This document shows positions 8,014 through 8,025 of a stretch of 8,025 nucleotides of DNA, piece by piece. The stretch lies in NCBI GenBank assembly GCA_002415895.1, contig DIAV01000250.1, positions 30,391 to 38,415 on the forward strand. The letters are read 5' to 3'. The translations under genes and the position numbers were made by a program. This DNA comes from Anaerolineales bacterium UBA5069. Lineage in GTDB: Bacteria > Chloroflexota > Anaerolineae > Caldilineales > Caldilineaceae. Each line of letters starts with the position of its first letter. Positions within the stretch are counted from its first letter, which is position 1. The notes beneath the pieces are model-generated. The model was not told the DNA's origin. It saw only the letters and a list, made by a program, of their open reading frames with translations, and did no database searches.

Positions 8014-8025
8014 ATGCAAAAACGC
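8014..8025 (+). CDS. Start of a further gene, possibly a second aldo/keto reductase (partial)
   Basis: Only four codons are in the window (MQKR). They follow a GAGGGAG ribosome site (7999-8005) at normal spacing, 68 nt after the preceding reductase. The 12 nt from the ATG are identical to the first 12 nt of that reductase, which suggests a tandem paralogue co-transcribed with it. Four codons cannot prove the family. Confidence 0.5.

Overview
The window is bacterial, of moderately high GC by eye, with dense genes, good Shine-Dalgarno sites and the standard genetic code. Nothing in it fixes the phylum. It has no tRNA, rRNA, CRISPR array, transposase or phage gene. It splits into two parts at a long hairpin near 5670-5730.

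Left part (1-5625, all on the + strand). This is a run of three large genes. The first is the C-terminal 539 or so residues of a protein that joins a CHAT (caspase-like) domain to a complete subtilisin-type (S8) protease; its beginning lies outside the window. The second is a 562-residue animal-type heme peroxidase without a signal peptide. The third is a 649-residue patatin-like phospholipase with a predicted two-helix membrane hairpin inserted in the hydrolase fold. The gaps are 117 and 249 nt, and the second gap is full of inverted repeats, including a perfect 20-bp hairpin. CHAT, subtilase and patatin domains all recur in bacterial conflict and programmed-damage systems. A cassette in which a protease pair controls an oxidant-producing enzyme and a membrane lipase is therefore a reasonable, untested hypothesis, and it is the most interesting thing here.

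Right part (5758-8025). An AraC-family regulator with an AraC_N sensor domain is on the - strand. It is divergent from an aldo/keto reductase on the + strand across a 235-nt shared intergenic region. A second gene starts at 8014 with the same first 12 nt as the reductase, which suggests a tandem reductase pair. This layout resembles the E. coli YqhC-YqhD/DkgA aldehyde-response arrangement and looks like ordinary accessory metabolism unrelated to the left part.

The patatin gene and the araC gene are convergent, and the hairpin at 5670-5730 probably ends transcription from one or both sides.
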